Shown: positions 11,166-20,690 of the stretch, in pieces
How positions within the stretch are numbered: position 1 is the stretch's first letter
Layout: each line of letters starts with the position of its first letter
The notes under the pieces: generated by a model
The model's input: only the letters and a program-made list of their open reading frames with translations
What the model was told of the DNA's origin: nothing
The model's database searches: none
Position numbers and translations under genes: made by a program
Source of the DNA: Peromyscus leucopus
Taxonomy: Eukaryota > Chordata > Mammalia > Rodentia > Cricetidae
Length of the DNA stretch: 64,000 nt
Assembly (NCBI RefSeq): GCF_004664715.2
Contig: NC_051071.1
Coordinates: 86,075,436 to 86,139,435 of the forward strand
Reading direction: 5' to 3'

Positions 11166-11841
11166 GAAAATTCTTTTCCTGCCTGTAAACAAAAGTCATG
11201 TCTCCAAATGATCTTTTAAGTTTCACACGTGTTCACAAAACTAAACAATATAAGCACAATTCCTTTCATCTTGAGAGGAACAGGGCCCACTCTTTCATTC
11301 ACTTGAAACAAGAAAAATGAAGACAGCAACAAAGATTCCAGCAAGCAGAAGTGGCAATGTGGACTGAGGGGCGTGGAAATGTTTGCACGGACCACGGATC
11401 CTCCCTCAGCACTCACACAGTTACTTACGTAATCTTTGTGTTACTTCATAGTGTGCCACTGCTAATCACCTTCTGCAGATGGAAAGAAGTGCAGGTGGGA
11501 GCTAAAATGTGAACCCAGGGTGCCTGACCCAGGCCTCAGGCCACAGGATTGAGTTGACATGGCCCCTGGATGTCTCCAACCCAGTTTTCCTCATAATAGC
11601 AAACCTCTCTGCTAGATGATTGCTTCACTCATCCATTCTCCTTTGCTTATGTCACAGACAGGCCCAGCGTTGTCCAGGATCTCAGTTCCGATTGCACCAT
11701 TCTGCGGCTGCCACTCAGTTAGGAAGAAGTCGTCACTAATCCTGAAACCACACGTGTCAACTTCTCCTGGCAAATCTGAGACCATGAGAACACCAAGCAA
11801 CAACTATAAAACACAGAAAGTGAAGAATTCATGAGTTCATA
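11166..11841. other. Intergenic, nothing recognised
   Basis: No repeat or gene was recognised in this stretch. Confidence 0.4.
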
Positions 11842-12219
11842 TGCTGGGGATGTCTTTCTGTATGCTGTGAATGTGTTGCTCTGATTGATTGACAAATAAA
11901 ACACTGATTGGCCAGTAGCCAGGCAGGAAGTATAGTACAGGCAGGATAAGCAGAGAGGAGAATTCTGGGAAGTGGAAGGCCGAGTCAGGAGACACTGCCA
12001 GCCACTGCCATGAGAAGTAAGATGTAAAGTACCAGTAAGCCACAAGCCATGTGGCAACTTACAGATTAATAGAAATGGGTTAATTTAAGATATAAGAACT
12101 AGATAGCAAGAAGACTGAGCCATTAGGCCAAACAGTTTTAATTAATATAAGCATCTGTGTGTTTATTTGGGTCTGAGTGGTTGCGGGCCTGGGCAGGACT
12201 GAAGATAACTCCAGCTACA
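11842..12219 (+). mobile_element. LTR-A solo LTR (ERVK-like)
   Basis: The LTR starts TGCTGGGGATG and ends CAGCTACA. It carries an 'aataaaacactgattggccag' type segment and 'gtctgagtggttgcggg' near the end. The 6-bp flanks are TTCATA (11836-11841) and TTCGTA (12220-12225), one mismatch. A 6-bp duplication is typical of ERVK-class integration. The inverted copy at 39.7 kb confirms the ends. No internal viral genes. Confidence 0.8.
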
Positions 12220-12299
12220 TTCGTACATTAGAAAGATAGATGATAGATTTAGAGAGAAGATGCATAGATGACAGACTGATTTTATACATCTTCTCCTTG

Positions 12300-12475
12300 G
12301 TGATTGGAATGAGAAATGTCCTCCATATGCTCATATATTTAAACACTTGCTCCTTCTTTGGTGGCACTGTTTGGGGAGGTTGTGGAGCCTTCAGGAGAAG
12401 AATCCTTACTAGAGGAAGTATCAATGGGAGTGCGCTGTGAGGTTTTAAAATTGCACCCCACTTTCTTATCCCTGA

Positions 12476-12534
<59 letters not shown>

Positions 12535-12665
12535 CTTTTCATATGATCAGCCATTTTTCTCCTTCATCCTCATCCTGACAGACTCTCCCTCTGGAACCCT
12601 GAGAGGAAGTAATGGTCTCTTCCTAAATTCGCTTTTGATCTGTGTATTCTATCACAGAGAAGTAA
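12300..12665 (+). repeat. Family R copy with (CT)n
   Basis: It begins 'gattggaatgagaaatgtcc', then 'ctcatatatttaaacactt'. A (CT)n run at about 12486-12531 sits at the place where other copies have a short 'ctctctct' word. Confidence 0.6.
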
Positions 12666-13399
12666 CCAATCCAGGCTTTCACTGATAGAGACTGTTGAGG
12701 GCACACCAGGAAAAGCAAGAATGCTGGAGTTCAAAGGGAACATTTCACAGCTATCCTAATGAGGTCAGCGATGACTTCAAATCTAAAGAGAACTTTTGAT
12801 GAGGACTAGTGTCTTCCCATCTCCTGCCTTGTAGCTACAAGGGAAGAAAAGGTAATAATAACCCTCAGGATTATTAAGGTCACCTCTTGGTCTGCTGGGC
12901 TCGGGTCACTTGGCTAACAGGGACCAGATGGCTGTGGTGTGACTCCAGATGCACGTGTGAGGTGCTCCTGCCGACAGTGCAGACGGACCACAAGGACACT
13001 GAGAAAAGCCACGATGACGAATGTTCTGCCTCATTGAAAGAGGGGAGAGTGATCCTTGACACTATCAAAACCAGGGTCAGAGATGAAGCCCAATAGTCGA
13101 ACACTTGCTTAAAACACACAAGACTTGGGGTTCAATCTCCAGCTCTACAAAAACATAAGGAAACCAAAAGCCAGTCTAAATCATAAAAGATAAAGGCCGT
13201 GAAAAATGCGGATTAAAGGGGTGGAGATGGCCAGCCGTGGTGGCATCAATGCAGGGCGAGGCCCTTCATGCCAACGAACAGTGCACCTGGCAGCGGTTGA
13301 GACAGTGCATGTTAAAGCTTGAGGGACAATAAAATTGTAAATAGATGGCAGAAATACAGAGTGCACAAATAATAATGCTACAGGGCAAAGTGGGGGTGT
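12666..13399. other. Intergenic with a degraded ID-like SINE
   Basis: Around 13088-13165, 'acttggggttcaatctcc' 'agctctacaaaaa' resembles a worn ID element in plus orientation. The rest is unrecognised. Confidence 0.4.
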
Positions 13400-13815
13400 C
13401 AGTCAGTCTGTCGTCACTGCGACAAACAAAATACCCGAGGAAAACTACTGGAAAGGTGAAAAGCTTGTGCAGTGTCATAGTTTAGAGGTGCCAGGCCAAG
13501 GTCTCTCAGCTTTGCTTCTGTGCCTGTGGTGAGGCAGGTCGCCATGGCCAAAGTATGTGCTGTGTCCTCCTCACACCCAAGGATGTGACATCTTTGAGTC
13601 CCTGCTGCTATCCAGAAGCTCCAGTTGTCAGTGAGGTCCCTCCTATCCCCATCATAACGACTTTATATCCTACACCTACCACCCCTCAGAGCAGAGCCAA
13701 AGATGAAGCCACTGGAGCATGTCTGTGATGATCTGAGCCACTGAGCATCGTGATACTGTTTATCTTGCTACTTGACCACTGGTGTGATTATGGAGCACTC
13801 CAAGGATATGAGAGT

Positions 13816-13853
<38 letters not shown>
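13400..13853 (+). repeat. Possible old rodent repeat and (GT)n
   Basis: 'gtcagtcagtctgtcgtcac' 'tgcgacaaacaaaatacc' resembles the start of a rodent repeat ('ttctattgctgtgacaaa...'). A (GT)n run lies at 13818-13853. Confidence 0.45.
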
Positions 13854-13856
<3 letters not shown>

Positions 13857-14399
13857 ATGCCACTGCAATCCTAGGCCAGAGGCTTGACTCTGGGTATCCC
13901 AGCATATTGGGTCCAGCCGCTCACCAAAAACCCCAACAGAGAAAGTGACTGTGAGAAGCAGGAAGGAAGGGGGACCGCTGCTGTCAGTGTTCTTCAGAGG
14001 CCCTGGCAAGAGCCCCCACGTTACCCAGGGAAGGGAACGGAGTCAGAGGAAGCACAAAGCTCTGATCAGCCTTGGGGGAACTGGCTGGGTTGACCATTGT
14101 CTGAGGCCTTAGTGAAGCACAATCAGAAGGGTGCAGTCGCCAGGGTACAATGTCGACTCTTGTACAGGTATTTGTCTGTCCGTCCTCTCCTAGAATCCCA
14201 GGTGGCTCACAAGAAGAGAGAGTTGCAGCATGTGGCCAGTTTCTCTCCTGCCCTTAGGAACTCACCAGACTTCTCCAGGCCCAAGTGAAGTGTAGGTGCC
14301 TTTAGTCACAGCAGACTCTAGGTCCTTGCTCCCAAAAGGAGAGACAGGAGGAGAACGAAGGGAAGACAGATGGTAGACGCTGTGTGTTGCCCGTGCTTC
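13854..14399. other. Intergenic, nothing recognised
   Basis: No repeat or exon was recognised. Confidence 0.4.
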
Positions 14400-14512
14400 T
14401 CATGAGATATGCTGGCTAGGTAGCCCAGACTAGCTGCAGACTTATGACCCTCCTGCCTCAGCCTCCTGGGTGCTAGGATGGGTGGCAGGCACCGTACCTG
14501 TCAGAAAGCATT
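14400..14512 (-). repeat. Old B1/PB1 SINE (minus)
   Basis: 'ctaggtagcccagactagct', 'cctcctgcctcagcctcctg', 'ggtgctaggatgggtggcag'. Diverged. Confidence 0.6.
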
Positions 14513-14804
14513 CTAGTAGGAAGACCAATGCATACAAATAATGACACCTTGAATTTTGTAGTATTATTGTTTCGTGACTAACAGTAAATGTCTTGCAATT
14601 TTGAAGTAATTTCGTATCCCCTTCCTCATCGAAGCTCCCAAAGAACCCCATGAGAGGGGACAGACAACATTATACCCTGCCCATTTTAACAAAGGAAAAA
14701 GCACCTGAGAGAAAGCAAATGCCCCCCCCCCCCAACCTGTGGTGGCTCATCGGCTGGAGTCTCAGGATTCTGAATGCATGTGCTCTTTCCAATTGAAAAG
14801 TCCA

Positions 14805-15010
14805 TCCCATGGGCTGGGGAGATAACTCACCGGATGATGCACTTGCTACACAGCACGAAGACCTGGAATCAGAAACCCAGAACCCTTGTAAAGCCTGGTG
14901 TGGCTCCCCACACTCTACAGTAAGATGGGAGACAAGAGAATCTCACGGGCCAGCTTGTATAGGGAGAGTGGATAGGAGGATGAGTCCCTGTCTCAAATTA
15001 GATGAGGACT
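14805..15010 (+). repeat. ID-B1 composite (B4-type) SINE
   Basis: It starts 'catgggctggggagataact', continues 'gaagacctggaatcagaaac' and 'ccagaacccttgtaaagcc', and ends with the B1-like 'tgagtccctgtctcaaatta'. Confidence 0.6.
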
Positions 15011-15655
15011 GAGACTCCAGGTTGTTCTCCAACCTCCACTGCTGTGCTGTGGCATGCACAAGTCTGAACTCACACTCACAAACACGGGTCATCGTGCACA
15101 CGCACACAGAGCCTGGGGTTGGGCGAGAGGGAGAGAGATGCTTTATTTATTTTAAAGATCATTTGAGGACCTATGGGGCTGAGTGACTCACTGCATGAAA
15201 AGCAAAGAAAACCTGAGTAGTTGTCATCGTGAAGGGAAGAGAAGCAGCAACCCAACTGAGCACGTGCTTCCAGATGGTCCTGCCCCGGAGAAGAGTGGCC
15301 TGTGTAAAGGGGCAGAACAGGGATAACTGGGAAAAAATCCATTTGGAACCCATTCACGAGCTAGCACCGTGATAAATATCCTGAATGTGATCACTGCACC
15401 AAGGTTACAGGAGTGAAGAGGCTATCCTTCACGGCGGAGGGTGGAGGCTGGAAGGTCACGGTCCTGGCATCCACTCTGTTGGTTCAGAAAGAATCGAGAA
15501 GAACACATATGCACAGGGTATCGTATTGCAGTGGCAGGTTCTGAGAGAGCAGGACGTGGTATTCAATGTCAACACCACATTCTTGTAGCTTTTCTGAGGC
15601 AAGAGTGGAAGAGGATAAGCGAGAAAACATCTGTGATTAAAAAAATAAACAAGGG
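15011..15655. other. Intergenic, nothing recognised
   Basis: No repeat or gene was recognised. Confidence 0.4.
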
Positions 15656-15830
15656 AGGGCGGCAGTGGTGGCGCACGCCTTTAATTCCAGCACCCAGGAC
15701 GCAGAGCCATGTGGATCTCTGTGAGTTCGAAGCCAGCCTGCTCTACAGAGTGAGATCCAGGACAGACACCAAAACTACACAGAGGAACCTTGTCTCGAGA
15801 AACCAAAAACAAACAACAACAACAAAACCC
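15656..15830 (+). repeat. B1 SINE, cricetid-type variant
   Basis: 'ggtggcgcacgcctttaatt' head, then 'ccaggacagacaccaaaact' 'acacagagg'. The 'caccaaaactacacagag' segment is the variant I associate with cricetids. The tail is (AAC)-rich. Confidence 0.9.
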
Positions 15831-15857
15831 TGTATCAAATGTCCTACTGCGTAATTA

Positions 15858-15945
15858 TGTGTTTGTTTTACACTGCCGGGTCTTGAACCCAGCGTCTCAT
15901 ACATGTCAGGCAAGCACTCTGCCACTAAGCCACACCCCAGCCTTT
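15858..15945 (-). repeat. ID SINE (minus)
   Basis: 'ggtcttgaacccagcgtctc', 'aggcaagcactctgccacta', 'agccacaccccagcc'. A clear ID body in reverse. Confidence 0.8.
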
Positions 15946-16189
15946 GACTATTTTCTTATTATTGCTGTACAACCACCATCGTCGTCGTCATAACCACGCT
16001 GTTGTCCGTAACCTGTGCTGTGGCTACTTTATGTATTCCTCACCACAGTACATCAGCCTTGGCTCTCATAATTGAGGAAGGTGATGAACTGGGGAGTTGT
16101 TTGAAGTCCTTGCAAGACTCATTAGAGGAAATGAGATAATGAAGAAAAGACGTAGACGAACGGACAGAAAAGCTGGAATTGTGTGGACT

Positions 16190-16497
16190 GAGCTCTCTGA
16201 CGGATAAGCCAAAGCACACAAGAAACTCGGCATGTTTATTGTGTACAGTTGATCAGGAAGGCAGAGACTGCACACAGACACACAAGGAGGAGGGGCTACT
16301 TATCATATACAGTTGAACAAGGAGGCAGGGTTACTATATACAGACAAACAAGGAGGAGGGATGATTATATACAGCTGAACAAGGAGGCGGGGCTAGTATA
16401 TACAGCTGAACAGGGAGGCAGGGCTAGTATATACAGCTGAACAGGGAGGTGGAGTTAGTATATACAGCTGAACAGGGAGGCGGGTTTATAATTTTGG
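16190..16497 (-). repeat. 31-bp minisatellite, possibly the U3 of a minus-strand LTR
   Basis: About eight imperfect units with period 31 lie between 16239 and 16490. They carry 'tatacagctgaacaggga' 'ggcggggctag' variants, so typical units hold an E-box (CAGCTG) and a GC-box-like GGCGGGGC. Read on the minus strand, the array is followed by AATAAA (16235-16240) and then 'catgccgagtttcttg'. That order would fit U3 repeats followed by R in an LTR. The LTR reading is inference; the tandem repeat is plain. Confidence 0.7.
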
Positions 16498-16558
16498 TAG
16501 GTACAGTAGTCTCTGTAGGTGAGCAGTAGCTGAGAGCTTACATTTGATCCTCAAGTTG

Positions 16559-16625
<67 letters not shown>

Positions 16626-16797
16626 TAGACCTGGGAAGGCACTGGCCTTTTGAAACTTCAAAGCCCACCCCCAGTGACATACCTCCTCCAACAAGACCAC
16701 ACCTGCTAATTCTTCCTGAAACAGTTCCTCCCACTAGGGACCAAGCGTTCAAATCTATGAGCCTATGGGGGCCATTCTCCTTCAAACCACCGCAGTG
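16498..16797 (-). repeat. Family R 5' half (minus), arm of a fold-back
   Basis: Read in reverse, it starts 'ctgcggtggtttgaaggaga' 'atggcccccataggctcat', goes through 'gtcactgggggtgggctttg' and a (CT)n run (plus (GA)n, 16567-16623), and ends in 'aagctctcagctact'. The 42 bases at 16525-16566 are the exact reverse complement of 16953-16994. Confidence 0.8.
16567..16623 (+). repeat. (GA)n microsatellite
   Basis: Pure GA dinucleotides lie inside the minus-strand family R copy. The run sits in the same internal position as the (CT)n of the 12.3-kb copy. Confidence 0.95.
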
Positions 16798-16829
16798 ATT
16801 ACTACCATCCTCATTATTATTGTATTTGC

Positions 16830-16905
16830 AGTGTCAGAGGTTGAACCAGGAGCCTTATGTATACTAGCCAGTGTCTAGCAATGAGCAGCAGTTCAGTCCA
16901 AGGGT
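16830..16905 (-). repeat. Degraded ID-like SINE (minus)
   Basis: 'gtcagaggttgaaccaggag' 'ccttatgtatactagccag' has the ID order in reverse but is heavily worn. Confidence 0.4.
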
Positions 16906-16949
16906 CGAAACCTTTTAAAGTTGTTGTTTAGTGGTAAACACCTGTAACT

Positions 16950-19660
16950 CATTCTGCCTTCAACTTGAGGATCAAATGTAAGCTCTCAGCTACTACTACA
17001 GTACCATGCCTGCCTGCCTGCTGCCTGCCTGCTGCCTGCTGCCTGCCTGCTGCCTGTCTGCTGCCTTTCTGCCTGCTGCCTGCCTGCCTGCTGCTTGCCT
17101 GCCTCCTGCCTGCCTGCTGCCTGCCTGCCTGCTGCCTGCCTGCCTGCTGCCTGCCTGCTGCCTGCTGCCTGCTGCCTTCCTGCCTGCTGCCTGCCTGCCT
17201 GCTGCCTGCCTGCTGCCTGCTGCCTGCTGCCTTCCTGTCTGCTGCCTGCTGCTTGCCTGCTGCCTGCCTGCCTGCTGCCTGCCTGCCTGCTGGCTGCCTG
17301 CTGCCTGCCTGCCTGCCTGCTGCCTGCCTGCCTGCTGCCTGCCTGCCTGCTGCCTGCTGCCTGCCTGCTGCCTGCCTGCTGCCTGCCTGCCTGCCTGCTG
17401 CCTGCTGCCTGCTGCCTGCCTGCTGCCTGCCTGCTGCCTGCTGCCTGCCTGCTGCCTGCCTGCTGCCTGCCTGCCTGCCTGCTGCCTGCTGCCTGCTGCC
17501 TGCCTGCTGCCGCCTGCCTGCTGCCTGCCTGCCTGCTGCCTGCTGCCTGCCTGCTGCCTGCCTGCTGCCTGCTGCCTGCTGCTGCTGCCTGCTGCCTGCC
17601 TGCCTGCTGCCTGCTGCCTGCTGCCTGCTGCTGCCTGCCTGCTGCCTGCCTGCTGCCTGCCTGCTGCCTGCTGCCTGCCTGCTGCCTGCCTGCTGCCTGC
17701 GCCTGCCTGCCTGCCTGCTGCCTGCTGCCTGCTGCCTGCCTGCCTGCTGCCTGCTGCCTGCTGCCTGCTGCCTGCTGCTGCCTGCTGCCTGCCTGCCTGC
17801 TGCCTGCTGCCTGCTGCCTGCTGCTGCCTGCTGCCTGCTGCCTGCCTGCTGCCTTCTGCCTGCCTTCTGCCTGCTGCCTGCTGCCTGCCTGCCTGCTGCC
17901 TGCCTGCCTGCTGCCTGCCTGCTGCCTGCCTGCTGCCTGCTGCCTGCTGCCTTCCTGCCTGCTGCCTGCCTGCCTGCTGCCTGCCTGCTGCCTGCTGCCT
18001 GCTGCCTTCCTGTCTGCTGCCTGCTGCCTGCTGCTTGCCTGCTGCCTGCTGCTGCTGCCTGCCTGCCTGCTGGCTGCCTGCTGCCTGCCTGCCTGCCTGC
18101 CTGCTGCCTGCTGCCTGCTGCTGCCTGCTGCCTGCTGCCTGCCTGCCTGCTGCCTGCCTGCTGCTGCTGCCTGCTGCCTGCCTGCCTGCCTGCTGCCTGC
18201 CTGCTGCCTGCCTGCTGCCTGCCTGCTGCCTGCTGCCTGCCTGCTGCCTGCCTGCTGCCTGCTGCCTGCCTGCTGCTGCCTGCTGCCTGCTGCTGCCTGC
18301 CTGCCTGCTGCCTGCTGCCTGCTGCCTGCCTGCCTGCTGCCTGCCTGCCTGCTGCCTGCTGCCTGCCTGCTGCCTGCCTGCTGCCTGCTGCCTGCTGCCT
18401 GCTGCCTGCTGCCTGCCTGCCTGCTGCCTGCTGCCTGCTGCCTGCTGCCTGCCTGCCTGCTGCCTGCTGCCTGCTGCCTGCCTGCCTGCCTGCCTGCTGC
18501 CTGCTGCCTGCTGCCTGCCTGCCTGCCTGCCTGCTGCCTGCCTGCCTGCTGCCTGCTGCTGCCTGCCTGCTGCCTGCTGCTGCCTCTGCCTGCTGCCTGC
18601 CTGCTGCCTGCTGCCTGCTGCCTGCTGCCTGCCTGCTGCCTGCCTGCCTGCTGCCTGCTGCCTGCTGCCTGCCTGCCTGCTGCCTGCTGCCTGCCTGCCT
18701 GCTGCCTGCCTGCTGCCTGCCTGCCTGCTGCCTGCTGCCTGCCTGCCTGCTGCCTGCTGCCTGCCTTCTGCCTGCTGCCTGCTGCCTGCCTGCCTGCTGC
18801 CTGCTGCCTGCCTGCTGCCTGCCTGCCTGCTGCCTGCTGCCTGCCTGCTGCCTGCTGCCTGCTGCCTGCCTGCCTGCTGCCTGCCTGCCTGCTGCCTGCT
18901 GCCTGCTGCCTGCTGCTGCTGCCTGCTGCCTGCTGCCTGCTGCCTGCTGCCTGCCTGCCTGCTGCCTGCTGCCTGCTGCCTGCTGCCTGCCTGCTGCCTG
19001 CTGCCTGCCTGCTGCCTGCTGCCTGCTGCCTGCTGCCTGCTGCCTGCCTGCTGCCTGCTGCCTGCTGCCTGCCTGCTGCCTGCTGCCTGTCTGCTGCCTG
19101 CCTGCCTGCTGCCTGCCTGCCTGCTGCCTGCTGCCTGCTGCCTGCCTGCCTGCTGCCTGCTGCCTGCCTGCTGCCTGCCTTCCTGCTGCCTGCTGCCTGC
19201 CTGCCTGCTGCCTGCTGCCTGCTGCCTGCCTGCTGCCTTCTGCCTGCCTTCTGCCTGCTGCCTGCTGCCTGCCTGCCTGCTGCCTGCCTGCTGCCTGCCT
19301 GCTGCCTGCCTGCTGCCTGCCTTCTGCCTGCTGCCTGCTGCCTGCCTGCTGCCTGCTGCCTGATGCCTGCCTGCCTGCTGCCTGCTGCCTGCCTGCTGCC
19401 TGCCTGCTGCCTGCCTGCTGCCTGCTGCATGCTGCCTGCCTGCCTGCCTGCTGTCTGCTGCCTGCCTGCTGCCTGCTGCCTGCCTGCTGCCTGCTGCATG
19501 CTGCCTGCTGCCTGCCTGCTGCCATGCTTCCCACTGTGATGGTCATGGATACCCCTCTGAAACTGTAAGCAAGCCTCCCACCTCCACCCCCATTTAATAC
19601 TTTCTTTTATGAGCTGTCTTGGACTTGGGTCTCTCATCATGGCAGCGTAATGGTAACTAA
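16950..19660 (+). repeat. Family R 3' half (plus) carrying the CCTG/CTG array
   Basis: It enters at 'tctgccttcaacttgaggat', runs through 'agctctcagctact' and 'agtaccatgcc', and is then split by the 2.5-kb array. It resumes at 'gccatgcttcccactgtgat' and continues through 'cctctgaaactgtaagcaag' to 'gtaatggtaactaagatg', the normal 3' end of the family. The array is therefore an internal expansion of this repeat, not an independent insertion. Confidence 0.85.
17007..19523 (+). repeat. 2.5-kb mosaic tandem array of CCTG and CTG modules
   Basis: The array is built almost only from CCTG and CTG words in irregular order. There are rare variants (CCTT, GTCT, TGGC, CTCTG) and three A-containing units near the 3' end (19363, 19429, 19498). 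From 17007 to 19362 the plus strand has no A at all. Because no TA or TGA can form, all frames on both strands stay open for about 800 codons; these are composition artefacts, not genes. Variant-marked blocks recur at distances of about 775-780 and 1,384 bases, showing internal segmental duplication. CTG and CCTG are the unit types that expand in human DM1 and DM2. Confidence 0.97.
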
Positions 19661-19724
19661 GATGATGATGATGATGATGGATAGTTTAACCCACTTGGGA
19701 TTTTTCTTTTATCATTGTTGTACA
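19661..19724. other. Short (GAT)n and spacer
   Basis: A few GAT units (about 19661-19680) follow the end of the family R copy. Confidence 0.6.
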
Positions 19725-19903
19725 CGGTGTGTGTGTGTATGTGTATGTGTGTGTGTATGCATGCATGCATGTGTGCATGTGTTCACCTATGTGTGTACAT
19801 GTGGAGGCTAGAGGTTGATGTCAGTATCTTCAGAGATTAGCCTCCACTTTATTTTTTGAGACAGGATCTCTCACTGAACCTGGAGCTTGCCTTTTCTGCT
19901 GAG
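19725..19903 (-). repeat. B4 SINE (minus), first part
   Basis: GT-rich end, then 'tgtggaggctagaggttgat', 'ttttttgagacaggatctct' 'cactgaacctggagcttgcc'. It is split by LTR-C and resumes at 20356. Confidence 0.8.
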
Positions 19904-20355
19904 TGTGGGGGGCCCAGAACAGCTTGGCCACACTGGTGCCATGACAGGCTTGATAAAAACCAGCTAAAAAGTAGGCCTGAGAGTTTCAGGAAAAGCTATA
20001 AGCTGACACCACCCAGGGATGGGCCAGCATCAAAGGAGAAGTACCTGACATTCCAAACATTCCAACCATTAGGTAAGATAGCCAGATGTCCCTGAGCCTG
20101 GCACACACCTATCTCCTTTTGCCAAAATACCCCTAGACAAATGTCAGCCAATCAGGGTCGTGAACTCTGAAAATCCCCTCACCCTCAACTCCTACTATGA
20201 TAAAAACCCTAACCCTGCCCAGGCTCGGTGCTCTCTGCTCTCATTGCTGCATCAGACAGACGGAAATTACATTGAAATAAAGGCTCTTTGCTTTTACACA
20301 TGGGATTCAGTCTCTGTGGTGGTCTTTTGAGGGTCCCCGATATCTGGGCAGAACA
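19904..20355 (+). mobile_element. LTR-C solo LTR inserted in a B4, with perfect 5-bp TSD
   Basis: A 452-bp LTR runs from TGTGGGGGGCCC to GGGCAGAACA. Direct repeats CTGAG flank it at 19899-19903 and 20356-20360, and the B4 continues on both sides. It has a TATA-like 'tatgataaaaaccc', and AATAAA near 20275 in 'ttgaaataaaggctctttgc'. An inverted relative is at 22.4 kb. No internal viral sequence remains, so it is a solo LTR left by recombination. The retroviral class is not assigned. Confidence 0.88.
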
Positions 20356-20545
20356 CTGAGCTCCCAGGATCCACCTGTCTCTGTTCCTTCCCCACCCTAT
20401 ACTTACCCACCACCCTACCTGAGGTGGGGATATGCACCACAATGCCTAGCTTTTATATGGGTGCTACAGATCTGAACTCCAGTCCTCATTTTTGTGTGGC
20501 AAGCACACTGAACCATCACCCCATGTCCCTGCCCCCCTTTTGATT
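20356..20545 (-). repeat. B4 SINE (minus), second part
   Basis: 'gatccacctgtctctgttcc', 'gggtgctacagatctgaact' 'ccagtcctcat', 'ggcaagcacactgaaccatc'. It joins logically to 19725-19903 once LTR-C is removed. Confidence 0.8.
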
Positions 20546-20549
20546 TTAG

Positions 20550-20690
20550 GGATAGAGCCTCTGTAACCTAGGTTGTTCTGGAACTGTGTATGTGGTTCAG
20601 GCTGGCCTTGAACTTAATGCAATCCTTCTATTTCAGCATCCTGAGTGGTGGGATTACAGCCATGAGGCTCCATACCTAGCATGGGGTTTA
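20550..20690 (-). repeat. Old B1/PB1 SINE (minus)
   Basis: 'tctgtaacctaggttgttct', 'ggttcaggctggccttgaac', 'tgagtggtgggattacagcc'. Confidence 0.7.

Noticed and set aside
16230..19523. CRISPR array or centromeric satellite
   Set aside because: The sequence is rodent nuclear DNA. The repeats have no spacers and are local expansions inside a dispersed repeat.
16949..19640. Open frames of 785-884 codons on both strands
   Set aside because: They are produced by the A-free CTG/CCTG composition. There is no promoter, domain or splice structure, and the frames exist equally on both strands.
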